Of a stretch of 64,000 bases of DNA, positions 25,514-35,500 are shown one piece after another (position 1 is the stretch's first letter; every line of letters begins with the position of its first letter). The DNA comes from Pithys albifrons albifrons (lineage: Eukaryota; Chordata; Aves; Passeriformes; Thamnophilidae), in assembly GCF_047495875.1 (NCBI RefSeq), contig NC_092497.1:81415749-81479748 (forward strand). Direction: 5' to 3'. Below the pieces are notes generated by a model, which worked only from the letters and a program-made list of their open reading frames with translations, ran no database searches and was not told the origin of the DNA. A program made the position numbers and the translations under genes.

Positions 25514-26134
25514 TGTTATGGGTTTAGCCAGGTGGGCCTAAACTTAGGTTTTAAAGTTCAGCTAGGCCTAGGATTGTCAGCTGATTTAAGCTGGGCTGAG
25601 CTGACAGCTGACTTCTTCCAGCCAATAATATTGTATTCCATACCATACTACATCATCTCAAAGGGGGTAAAATCCAGTCTGTGGGAGTGGCTTGGTCAGT
25701 TCCACCATGGCTGCACTAAGAGGAGGACATCTGGCAGCTCCTCTGCTATGCTGGGCCCTGCCCCTGTTCCTGTGCTTGCATTTTGTTTGCATTCAGGGAA
25801 GTAGAAACATTTTGCTGTTATACTTTCTCTTTCTTGCTGAGTGTCTTTTGGAGTGCTTATGAATTTAGAGTAATGGGCTTTGTATTCATTGGGGAGTGGG
25901 AAGTTATCCCTTGTTATATATGCAAAACTTGTGTAAGTGTGTGTTATATTGTAGTTCCCTCTTAGTTTTCTCTTCTCTGTATAAATACATGTAGTCAGTT
26001 TCAGCATAAACCTGGTTTGAGTTCTTTTTTTTTCCCCTCTCTCCCTCTTCTTTTTGCCTTAGCTGGTTGGGGGGAGTAGGAACACTTTTACTCTGTCCTG
26101 GACAGTTGGCATTTTGCCAGCTCAACCCAGGACA
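25514..26134 (+). mobile_element. 3' LTR, family A, complete
   Basis: The 621-bp LTR has termini TGTTATGGG...CCCAGGACA. A TATA box, TATAAATA, lies at 25980-25987, giving a U3 of about 490 bp. The reverse complement matches the solo LTRs at 2394-3004 and 30553-31176, which have diverged from it more than from each other. The 68-codon ORF shared by those two copies is not preserved here. Confidence 0.85.
25980..25987 (+). promoter_or_regulatory. TATA box of family A LTR
   Basis: TATAAATA sits about 155 bp before the LTR end, a position suited to start U3-driven transcription. Activity is unknown. Confidence 0.45.
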
Positions 26135-26139
26135 ATAGT

Positions 26140-26958
26140 CAAGTGAAATTAGTGTTAAAGTAGCTATGAGGTAGAAATGAAAGATATTATAGGAATATAA
26201 GGTAGTTTATAAGGTATAACGTAACAGGCATAGTATAAGATATAAGATAGAATGTATAAAGTAATAGTTGTAAGAGAGCAAAGTATAAGATAAGGAATAT
26301 AAAGTATAGAGAGTACATGGTTTTCTGACCCTGACATTGTCCGAAGAGGTGGGAAGAGACAGGGCACCTGCTTTCAGCTACCTGTGCAGAGATGATGGCA
26401 TTTTCCCCCTGTTTTTGCTCATGTTCAGTTGCTTTTATACACATTTTTTTTTCCTCTTAGATGGTTTGGGTGGCTTTAGTCAATAATTTGTTTGGGGCTC
26501 GCTGTGTTCCTAGCAGATATTGCAAAGGAGGGCCATGTCATCTCCACAACACTCCACCCTTTGTTCATCTTATCAGTCTGGCCTTAGCACTTTTAGAAAG
26601 CCATGGGATGTCTTTGTCCTCTGACAATAGTTCTGAGAGCATCTCTCCAGGTGGCTGAGGGGTCTTGTCATCAAGAGTTTATCAGGGCTATCACCCCACA
26701 GTTGTCCTTTCTCCTGGAACTCATCTGTGCTTAAAGCATTGGGAAGAAATGAGCTGAGAAGCCAGAGTAGCAACCTTAAACTTTGCTCTGTGATGTACAC
26801 CACCCGGCACCTCAGACAAATTAGGATTCTCAGCTCATTTCTTGTACCAAGATGAACTGTATTGAATCCAAACTGAAGGTGTCACTTCTGCTCTTGTGCA
26901 AAATGCATACCTTTCCTTTGAACATACATGTCTGAAAGTCGGTGGGGAGGATTTACCT
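26140..26958. other. TATAAG-rich degenerate repeat, then unassigned
   Basis: From about 26155 to 26310 the plus strand is a loose repetition of TATAAG, GTATAA and ATAAGATA words. The rest is unassigned. A 76-codon minus-strand ORF (26573-26803) starts with a hydrophobic stretch, LRLLLWLLSSFLPNALS, that looks like a signal peptide, but nothing else supports a gene. Confidence 0.45.
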
Positions 26959-27452
26959 TGATGCCTGAAAAGTCTGTAAAAAAGACTTCAAGCCAAATTT
27001 TGGTAGGAGATAAGATAAGAGTAATGACTTTAATGACCACCCAGGCTCACCCAGAAATACATTGACATACGTGTGGGCAAGCTCTAATTTCCATGGCTTT
27101 TATGAAATCATGAATATGATCCATCCAATCATTATTTTACACATCTCCAGTTCAACCTTTTTCCCACTCTGGTCCCACCCCGGTTCCACCCCCTCAGGGT
27201 TTGAGTCTGGGGTTGGTGAGACCTCCTCTTCTTCTGGCTTCTGGAGTTCTCCCAATGATCTGACTTCTGGGTCACTCTGCCCCATGTTTATGTCTCCTTT
27301 GGATATTCTTCAACCTACTGCCTTGAAAAAAAGACTAAACAGCTAACAAGCTACTGGAAATATTAATACACCAGATCTACTTTGTTACAGCTACTGTGTT
27401 CCTAAAATCTATAAAATGTGAAAATCAAAAATCAAAAATTCTTCTTGCATCA
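26959..27452 (-). mobile_element. Solo LTR, family B (ERV1-like), copy 2
   Basis: On the minus strand it begins TGATGCAAGAAGAATTTTTG and ends TTTCAGGCATCA, so the ends form the inverted pair TGATGC/GCATCA. The plus-strand flanks are ACCT (26955-26958) and ACCC (27453-27456), a 4-bp duplication with one mismatch. It shares with copies 1 and 3 the TTTTTGATTTTT box, TTAGCTGTTTAGTCTT, CAGAGTGACC, an ATTAAAG and TTGGCTTGAAGTC. A 61-codon sense ORF (27100-27285) ends in the hydrophobic IMIGWIIFMIS but is not kept in the other copies. Confidence 0.78.
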
Positions 27453-27456
27453 ACCC

Positions 27457-28937
27457 TAGCACACTGTACTTCTCAATCTTCTCTCCCACTGCACAGTTGA
27501 CTCAAGGTAGATTCCTTGCGTCATTCATTTCATCCTGATCGAACTGTGTCATCTGTTTCTGCGATGTGAAATTTCATGGATCGCCTAAAAAACATCGTGA
27601 TTTCATATTCCAGGAGGTACCTGCTGTAAATTTAACTAGCTTATAACATGGCTTTCCTTAACTAATCACAGAATAAAATAAGATCTTTGCACTGAACAAC
27701 TGTTGCCACCTTCATGATACAGATTTAAATCTATTTCTAAAAATGTGTAGAATACAGATTTTTTTCTGTTTTATGGCAAAGTGTGTTACAATTTTATAAC
27801 GTTGCATACTTGGTAAGTGTGATTGTGTTGCTATAGTGATCTTAAATTATGATCAGAACTAATTTTCACTCCAGGCTTATTTAGAAATCATCTGGCCCAA
27901 AGCCACTTTTTCTACTTCTCTGAGCCCTGGAATAATCATTTTGATCTTCACAAATATTTTCTCCTAGCCTTCTGTTTTACAGTAGTCTCATTGGTGTAAT
28001 TTTGAAATAATGTTCTTTCATGAACTCCTGATATACATTTTTAATTAATCAAACCCAAAACCTCTGAGAGGCATGGCACCAATTTCAAAGGTGTAGCAAT
28101 CAAGGAGTTTTTCTCCTCTCATTGCCAGAGAGGATGAGATGTTAGTCACCATTTCGGATAGTTCTGAAGTCAGAGCAGTAAGTCTTTCTGTTGGACAATG
28201 GGAGGTGGCAATAAAAAGAGTCCTGTTTTTGAAAGAGCTTTGGGGCTTTTTTCAACTTATAATGTATGGGCCCTCTCTGTATCAATGTGTCAGAATTCAG
28301 TGTCTTATGCCCGTTCTTACCAGCTTCAGGCAACTATGTCCTTTGCTTATCACCCAATACAGAGATCCCTGTCTTCCTTCATAACTGGATTCTATCATGA
28401 ATATTGAATTCTTGAGTTTCACTATTAGAAAGTTCTTGAGTGAAATCTGAAATGATGGGGACTGGCAGTTGTGGTCTTGCCCAGCATTGTCTGCGTCAAA
28501 AATCTTGCCATAGAATGCTGTTGACCTGTGGAAATTAGCGAGGACTAAGAGTGTTGTACCTATTCACATCTTGTCTTGGAGCTGAACAGGTCTTAAGTAT
28601 TGCCATTCAGAAACTGCCTTTTGACATGGGAGTACAGACAATCAGACAGAAATTTTAGGCCACAAGGCTGTTCCTCAGATGGGGTTCAGATTAAAAATAT
28701 CTGCTGTGCACTTTATTTATACTGATGTACACTGAGACCATCTTTTCTGTTCAACACGCTGTTTTATCTTCCTTCTCAAGCTGCATTCTGTTTCTAAAGT
28801 CAAACCTTCTGTCAACAGCTTTGTCCTGTTCAGCTGCACTGCAGAGTGTATCACCGAGTCATTAGTTCTGCTTAATTTTATGCATAACATTGTGCTTGTT
28901 ATCTTGTGGGAAAGATCAATTTGACAGTATGGGATTT
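27457..28937. other. Unannotated spacer
   Basis: No exon, RNA gene or repeat recognised in about 1.5 kb. Confidence 0.5.
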
Positions 28938-29706
28938 TAGAATCATAGAATCATAGAATCAATTGGGTTGGAAAAGACCTCTGAGATCATCAAGTCCAAC
29001 CCTTGGTCCAACTCCAGTCCGTTTACCAGATCATGGCACTCAGTGCCACGGCCAATCTCAGTTCAAAAACATCCAGGGATGGTGAATCCACCACCTCTCT
29101 GGGCAGCCCATTCCAATGCCTGATTACTCTCTCTGTAAAGAATTTTTTTCTGATATCCAACTTAAATTTCCCCTGGCAGAGCTTGAGCCCATCGTGCCCC
29201 CTTGTCCTATTGCTGAGTGCCTGGGAGAAGAGACCAGCCCCCACCTGGCCAGAACTTCCCTTCAGGTAGTTCCAGACAGTGCTGAGGTCACCTCTGAGCC
29301 TCCTCTTCTCCAGGCTAAACACCCCCAGCTCCCTCAGCCTCTCCCCACAGCACTTGTACTCCAGTCCCTTCACCAGCCTTGTTGCTCTTCTCTGGACCCT
29401 CTCCAGCACCTCAATATCCTTTCTGAACTGAGGGGCCCAGAACTGAACACAACACTCAAGGTGTGGCCTCACCAACACAGAGTACAGGGGAAGGGTCACT
29501 GCCCTGGTCCTGCTGGCCACACTATTTTTGATACAGGCCAGGATCCCATTGGCCTTCTTGGCCACCTGGGCACACTGTTGGCTCATGTTGAGCTTCCTGT
29601 CCCTCAGTCCCCCCAGGTCCCTCTGCCTGGCTGCTCTCCAGCCACTCTGTGCCCAGCCTGGAGCGCTGCAGGGGGTTGTTGTGGCCAAAGGGCAGGAGCC
29701 GGGATG
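28938..29706 (-). pseudogene. CR1 LINE, well-preserved 3' part of ORF2
   Basis: The left end has repeated AGAATCAT units, the classic CR1 3' tail. The minus-strand ORF is open from about 29700 down to 29023 and encodes the end of CR1 ORF2. Recognisable parts are [48 protein letters not shown] and [20 protein letters not shown]. It includes no catalytic RT motif and is 5'-truncated near 29706. A short upstream part (about 29640-29700, [12 protein letters not shown] coding) is in another frame, so one frameshift is present. Low divergence marks it as the youngest CR1 in the window. The ATG at 29751 lies outside the element and is not meaningful. Confidence 0.9.
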
Positions 29707-29711
29707 AGGGA

Positions 29712-30547
29712 TAAAATGCAGAAACTGTGGAATCCCACCAGCTCTATACAAATGTATTTAGTCCAGTAAAACTTGCAAGGTAAACAAAGTACCTCAGCTT
29801 GCTTATAGAAGCTGCAAACCTGACAATGCCATTGATTCCAGTTTGGTTTTGATCTCCATTTGTGTGTTCTTTTGTTGTCTGTAGAACATGCAGTAGGAAA
29901 GGCCTATATACCAGAACAGGCCCACTTACAGCCCATAGTAATTTTAAATGTGTATTTAACAGAATGTATACCCCTGAACACACCAGTGTGGAAGGGAACT
30001 AACTAAATCTTGTATAATGTATAGGAATACTCTTAGTTTTTTAGGTGAATTTAGCCACATTCCTCTTTTCCACAGTTAATACTTTTATCCTACAGCTTAT
30101 GGTCTTTTAAAGGAATAGATTGAGCAAAAGCATCATTATTTTGCACTAATCCTGTTTCTTTAATTATCTTCTAACAGTGAAATTGTTTGACTGTGAATTA
30201 ACTTGGTCATTTGTGGATAGATTGGAAAATCAATCAAATGAATCTTAATAGTTTGGGGAAGAAATCAAACTAAAGATGTGAGAAGTTAAATTTGGCTGAT
30301 TGACAAATGCCCACCAAGACACTTTATCACTCTTCCTTCTTAGCAGGACTGCAGAGGAAAATAAGATAAAAAAAATCTTGTGGTTCAAGATAAAGACATG
30401 GAAAGATCACTTAGCAATTACTGCTTAACCCACCAGCAGGGGAAATAAATAGTGAAAAGTAGACCTGTAGAGATTTTCTTCTTATTTTTGCTATTTTTAA
30501 ACTGGCATCTTCAATAATTTCAGGTCATAGGGCCAGAATTGATGTTG
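29712..30547. other. Unannotated spacer
   Basis: No gene or repeat recognised. Confidence 0.5.
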
Positions 30548-30552
30548 ACTTA

Positions 30553-31176
30553 TGTCTTGGTTTGAGATAAGCAACTGCCAACCCCCCCAAGCACAGAGAG
30601 AAAAGCCTCCCTCCTAACACCAGGGAAAGGGAGGAAAAGAGAGGGGAAAGAAAAAAACACTTCAAACTGCATTTATACTAAATCTACATATATTTTTCAC
30701 AGAAAGAAAGAGACAATTAAAAGAGAGTACAAATATACACTCACACAAGTCTACAACAACAAGTTCCCCACCTCAACTTCTTAACGAACACACAAATTCT
30801 ACTGTCCTAACTACACATTACTTAAGAAGAAGCTTATTCCCCAGGGAGACAAACCCAAGCAGAAAGGAGAGACCCAGAACAACACATTTTACTTTCCTGA
30901 GGTACCCTGTGAGCCAGTGGTGGGCCTGGTCCTCTCCATCCCCCCTGGGACAGCATCGTGCGTCCTCCCAAGAGGAGGCTGAGAAGTGACTGCCTTAACC
31001 ACTCCCACACTGGTTCCTGCTGCCCTGGAGATGATGTCATAATGTGGTATGGAATAAAAAGTTACTGGCTAGAAGAGGTCAGCTGTTAGCTCAGCCCAGC
31101 TCAAGTCAGCTGACAGCTTCGGCCTAGTCCAGACTTCAGAGCCCAAATCTAGGCCCACCTGGGTGAGCCCATAACA
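30553..31176 (-). mobile_element. Solo LTR, family A (ERVL-like), copy 3
   Basis: On the minus strand it begins TGTTATGGGCTCACCCAGG and ends CTCAAACCAAGACA. Flanks are ACTTA (30548-30552) and AGTTA (31177-31181), a 5-bp duplication with one mismatch. It aligns end to end with 2394-3004, also minus, at high identity. The sense ORF at 30834-31040 (68 codons) differs from that of the first copy at only two residues. No internal retroviral sequence adjoins it. Confidence 0.87.
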
Positions 31177-31181
31177 AGTTA

Positions 31182-31593
31182 CATGCTTATGCTTAAGTAA
31201 ATGGTGAAATATGGCAATTTTAGCTGAAAATAGGAGCTGGGTTTTCCTGTTTCAAATGCAACAGATTTGCCTTTTGATGGAGTTTTGGAACTTTACCAGG
31301 TAGCCACAAAAAAGTGTCAGAAGTAATTTATGTAAGGTTTAAAATTGAAGGCCAAGGAGTCCAAACTGGCGTATGCCATGGAAAGAAGCAGCAGTACTTA
31401 GGTTTTGGACAATCAGAAGGTCAGGGCTCCGAGACATTCTGCAAAGTGCATGTGGTTTAAACATATCCTACAACTACCAGGCTGTAACATTCGATCTCAG
31501 AGGTCTTGTCCAGGCTGAAATATGAGTTACGATCTTGCTGTCCCAGCAAAGACTTCTCTAGAACTAGGAATGGTATAGCAAAGATTTCACAAA
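31182..31593. other. Unannotated spacer
   Basis: Nothing recognised. Confidence 0.5.
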
Positions 31594-32589
31594 TGTATTG
31601 GGTTTCTGTGGCCAGGTTTTGGTACCTGGGAGTCTAGAGGGGTATTTTCTGTGAGAAGCTGCCAGAAGCTTCCCCCATGTTCATCAGAGCCCATGCCAGC
31701 TGGCCCCAGGACTGATGTGCCAAGGCTGAGCCAATCCAGAATCACAATAATGCCTCTGTGATAACATATTTAACAAGGAAAAAAGTTATTGTGTGGAGGA
31801 AAATTGCAGCCAGAGAAGAGTGGAATGAAAACATGTGTACAATTCTGCAGACACCAAGATCAGTTCAGAAGGAGGAGCAGGAGGTCCTCCAGGTGCTGGA
31901 TCTGAGATTCCCTTGCAGTTTATGGTGAAGACCGTGGTGAGGCAGCTGTCCCCCTGTAGCCCATGGAGGTCCACAGGGATGCAGAGGTTCACCTGTAGCC
32001 CATGGAGGAGCCCACATCAGAGTGGGTGGATGCCCAAAGAAAGTTGTGATTCCATGGGAGGCCCATGCTGGAGCAGCCTCTGCCTGAAAGACTGCACCCA
32101 ATGGAAAAGGGACCCTGTTGGAGCAGTTCATGGACAACTATTGCCTGTGGGGTGACTTCACATTGGAGAAGTTCATGAAGGACTGTCTCTGTGAGAGTGA
32201 CCCCACGGTGGAGTGAGGAAAAGACTCCTCTTTCTGAGCAGCAGCAGGAGCGACATGTGATGAACTGACTGTAACACCCATTCCTGTCTCCCTACACCAC
32301 TGTGTGGGAGGAGGTAAAGCCTGAGGAAGAGGGAGAAGAGAAAGAAAGGTGATTTTAAGATTTATTTTACTTCTCATTATCCTGCTCTGATTTTGTCAGC
32401 AATAAATGTAATTATCCTCACTTCGAGTTTGTTTTGGCTATGACAGTAATCGATGAGTGATTTCTCCCAGACCTTATCTCAACTCACAAATCCTTCATTA
32501 TATTTTCTCTCTTTTGCTTTTTTTTGCAGAAGGGAGTGGTAGAGGGGCTTTGGTGGTACCTGGCATCCAGCCAGAGTCAACCCAGTACA
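31594..32589 (+). mobile_element. LTR of endogenous retrovirus, family C (about 1 kb)
   Basis: Termini are TGTATTGGGTTTCTGTGG and CAACCCAGTACA. The order of recognisable blocks fits an LTR type common in birds: GAAGCTGCCAGAAGCTTCCCC, CTGTGATAACATATTTAA, GCAGACACCAAGATCAG, a degenerate run of CCATGGAGG/CTGGAGCAG units of about 40 bp, CTTCTCATTATCCT and an AATAAA signal (32401-32406). The repeat pair CTGTAGCCCATGGAGG at 31954 and 31993 is a clear example of the internal units. The flanks do not show a matching target duplication. ORFs across it are incidental. Confidence 0.85.
32401..32406 (+). terminator. Polyadenylation signal of family C LTR
   Basis: AATAAA about 190 bp before the LTR end, where the R region should finish. 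Confidence 0.5.
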
Positions 32590-35500
32590 TCAGTTCAAGC
32601 CCAAGTAAACAATATCTGAACCATGAGGCATGCAGAAGTTAAGTGAATTATCAAGGTCATCCTGGAAGTCTGTTTTAGAGTCAGGGATTGTAGCCAGTTC
32701 AACAGACTGAATTGCAGTGCCCCTGGCAACACTATTGAGCAGCTCGCTGGCTGAAGACATGACAAGGACGCTGCTCCCATTCAGCCTCCCTCCTCAATAA
32801 CACATTCCTAAACTGTTGGCTTGGTAAGATGGCCAAGTGATGGAACTTTACCAGCTCTTGCCAGATAGCTTGCTGGCCTGAGAGGCATCCCCTGAAGTTT
32901 TGTTTACCCTAAAGAGCATGCTACTTCTTGCTTGCTTTGTGCTAGCTGCTAGTGGCCATAGGCACACCTGCCAGCTGATTCTCCCAGTTGCTTTACTCTT
33001 ACCTTGCCTTCCTGGTGAAGGAAGGGTCTGGAGATAGCAATAGTTCAATACTGAGTGTTGTTTGTGTCTTTCAAGCTATGCATCTCATCAGCAGCACTTC
33101 AGACACTTACTCAGTGGAAGCTGCAACAGCGTACACCTATTTTCCAAGCTAGAGAACAAGAGTGGGAATTAAATAGGGGAATCAATGTCTTGACAAGAAT
33201 GTAATTTCTTCCCAGTGCACATTGGCACCTGGGAAAGTGGTGTCCTGGCAAATTGCCAAACCACAAATGGGAAGAAAGAATTCCCAAAAAACATACTCCT
33301 TCAACATGCACCTCACTTTTTGGGAATGGGAATAATTTTCTGGAAAAGAAGTGGCAGTGAAGAAAACAAGCATCCGGAATGAAGTCATTTTAGACTGACT
33401 TTAGGAAATAAAACTGATGCAATATTACAGGGAGCAACTAATGTTCAATAGCAGTCTTTTTAATAAATATGCATTTTCAACTCTTGGGACTGTAGCTTGT
33501 GAGCCACAGCTGCAAACAAACGAAAGTGTGTTTCCAGTATAATTTTTACGAGCTCCTTTAGTAGTCAATTCTGCATTATCTAAACAAAGGCTCACAAGAC
33601 TTTTCTGTGCAGATTGCACACATTCATCTCCTTTCCACAGCTGAGTAGAAGGCATAGAAGTCACAGCAGATTTGGAAGTCCAGGGTAACACTCTTTCTGC
33701 TGAAACAGCTTACTAAGTGTAATATTTTGCTTTTTTGGGCTTGGGAAGTGAAAATATAGTGCCCTGTAACTGGTAACTCACATGTATATGGGATAATGCC
33801 ACTCATCTGCCTTGGTTTGGTGGGGCCCAGCAGGTATCCAGGTCTCATGACAGAGAATAAACCAGATGTGGAGAACCTGAAAGAGTAGCTTGTTATCTCA
33901 GACAACAGATACACCATCCCTTGGAATTAAAAAAAACCAAACCCATTCAGAACTTCTTGTCCTTCTCAAAGGGAGAGATACTCCATGTGGAGGTGACTTT
34001 CCTCCCCAGGTAGCTTCCATTTGAGTCTCCTGCTTGGTGGAAGGAGCTGCCTTGTGCAGGACAGGACAATCGCTGTCCCTTCTTTGAGAGCACTGAGCAG
34101 CTGTGCTGGTCTTAAACTACCATTTCAGAATGAGGATGGCACTTGACCACTGCTTACTCTTCTATCAGTCTGAGGTGAAAGATAGAGACAGGCTAAGTAA
34201 AAACATATCTATCAAGAGAGAGGTAGTTCCAATCTGAAACCCAAGGTGGACAAATTCTCAAAGCCTTAGGTATTCACTTTTAAACCCTGCCTTTGCTTTC
34301 AGAGACTTTGCTGAAAATACAAAGAAAGCAAGCTGTACAATGGACAAGATACAAGTGAGTTATTCACTGAGGAGCTTGGCAGATCCTAATGGGATGTTGA
34401 CTAACTGTTTCCCAGGAGGATGTCCACATTGATACTCTTTATGGCTTCTTTGCTCTAGCATCAAATGACTTACTATAAGTTTGTAACTAAAATCTGTAAA
34501 TTGTTGAGGGCTTACAATGTGTAATTGTCTATCAGATTGAAAACACATATAAGATCTGTAACCTTGGGAGAAAGGTTTAGGTTGCAAAACCTTTTCAGTA
34601 GGAGTGTTTCACCTAATTATCTACTGTTAAACATTTGGCCAATAAAATAGCTACTTCCTAAACGAGGACAGAACAATGAGGAGTTTTACTGAAGGAGAGG
34701 CAAATTGTCCTCATGTGCAGGCCTCATGAGGGGGAAATTTGTTTATTTTCAAAGTCTCTACATTCCATCAGAGACAGGGCAGAGAATAATAATGGGCCTA
34801 TCTCACATCTATCCCTCTGTCTAGAAGACAGTGGAATCTGTTTCTGGATGTGTAAATGCGGGGTAACCACATGAACAAAACAACCACACCATTCCCCTCT
34901 GGGCCAGGCTACACTGACACCACAGACCCAGGGGAACTCCACAGTTGTGATGACCTTATCCATGCTTGGATGCTGCTGGGAAGCACCGTGGGAACAACCC
35001 TGTGCATGGTGCTGAAGATCTCTGTGAGCCTGTTGCCTATTAGAGGCTCGTGTTTTCACTGGGTTTTGCTTTCTAATTTAGTGGGAACTGACCTCCAGGA
35101 GCTTCTTCTGTGAAATGTTTTACTTATAACTGGATTAAAAGTTACCATCTTGCTGTATCCTTGAAATAATAAGTGAAACTTCCAAATTCTGATGAGCATG
35201 TATCCTTAAATTATTTCCTTTATTTCCTTGAGCCACAATTCCAGTTTCTCCAACAGTGCAAAAATAAAAGTTTTAACACGTTTTAAAACATGGTCCAGTT
35301 AGATTGTTCCTTAATCCCATTAGTACAGCAGCTGGGACTTTAAAGAAAAGCCACAAAAAAAGGAAAATGAAACCCATAAGAAGTGATGATAAATTAAAAG
35401 CCCACCTACCTCTTACCAAAAGCATGGGGATATTGTCCAGCTAAGTGGTCCACAGTAAAAGTTGTTGTCTATATCAGTGCTCTTAGGGAGAGATTCTCAT

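Larger units (their letters stand above)
24721..26139 (+). mobile_element. Internally deleted family A provirus with target-site duplication
   Basis: The element spans 24726-26134 and is bounded by a perfect 5-bp duplication, ATAGT (24721-24725 and 26135-26139). It consists of the first 99 bp of a 5' LTR, 689 bp of inner sequence and a complete 3' LTR. The 99 bp match the 3' LTR at 98 of 99 positions, so both LTRs come from one insertion. The inner part (24825-25513) shows no gag, pol or env coding and no clear polypurine tract next to the 3' LTR. The deletion removed the rest of the 5' LTR and most of the internal genes. Confidence 0.8.

Noticed and set aside
29116..29769. 217-codon plus-strand ORF
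   Set aside because: It is the antisense shadow of the CR1 ORF2 fragment on the minus strand.
31594..32589. A target-site duplication for the family C LTR
   Set aside because: The flanks (ACAAA and TCAGT) do not match, so none is claimed.
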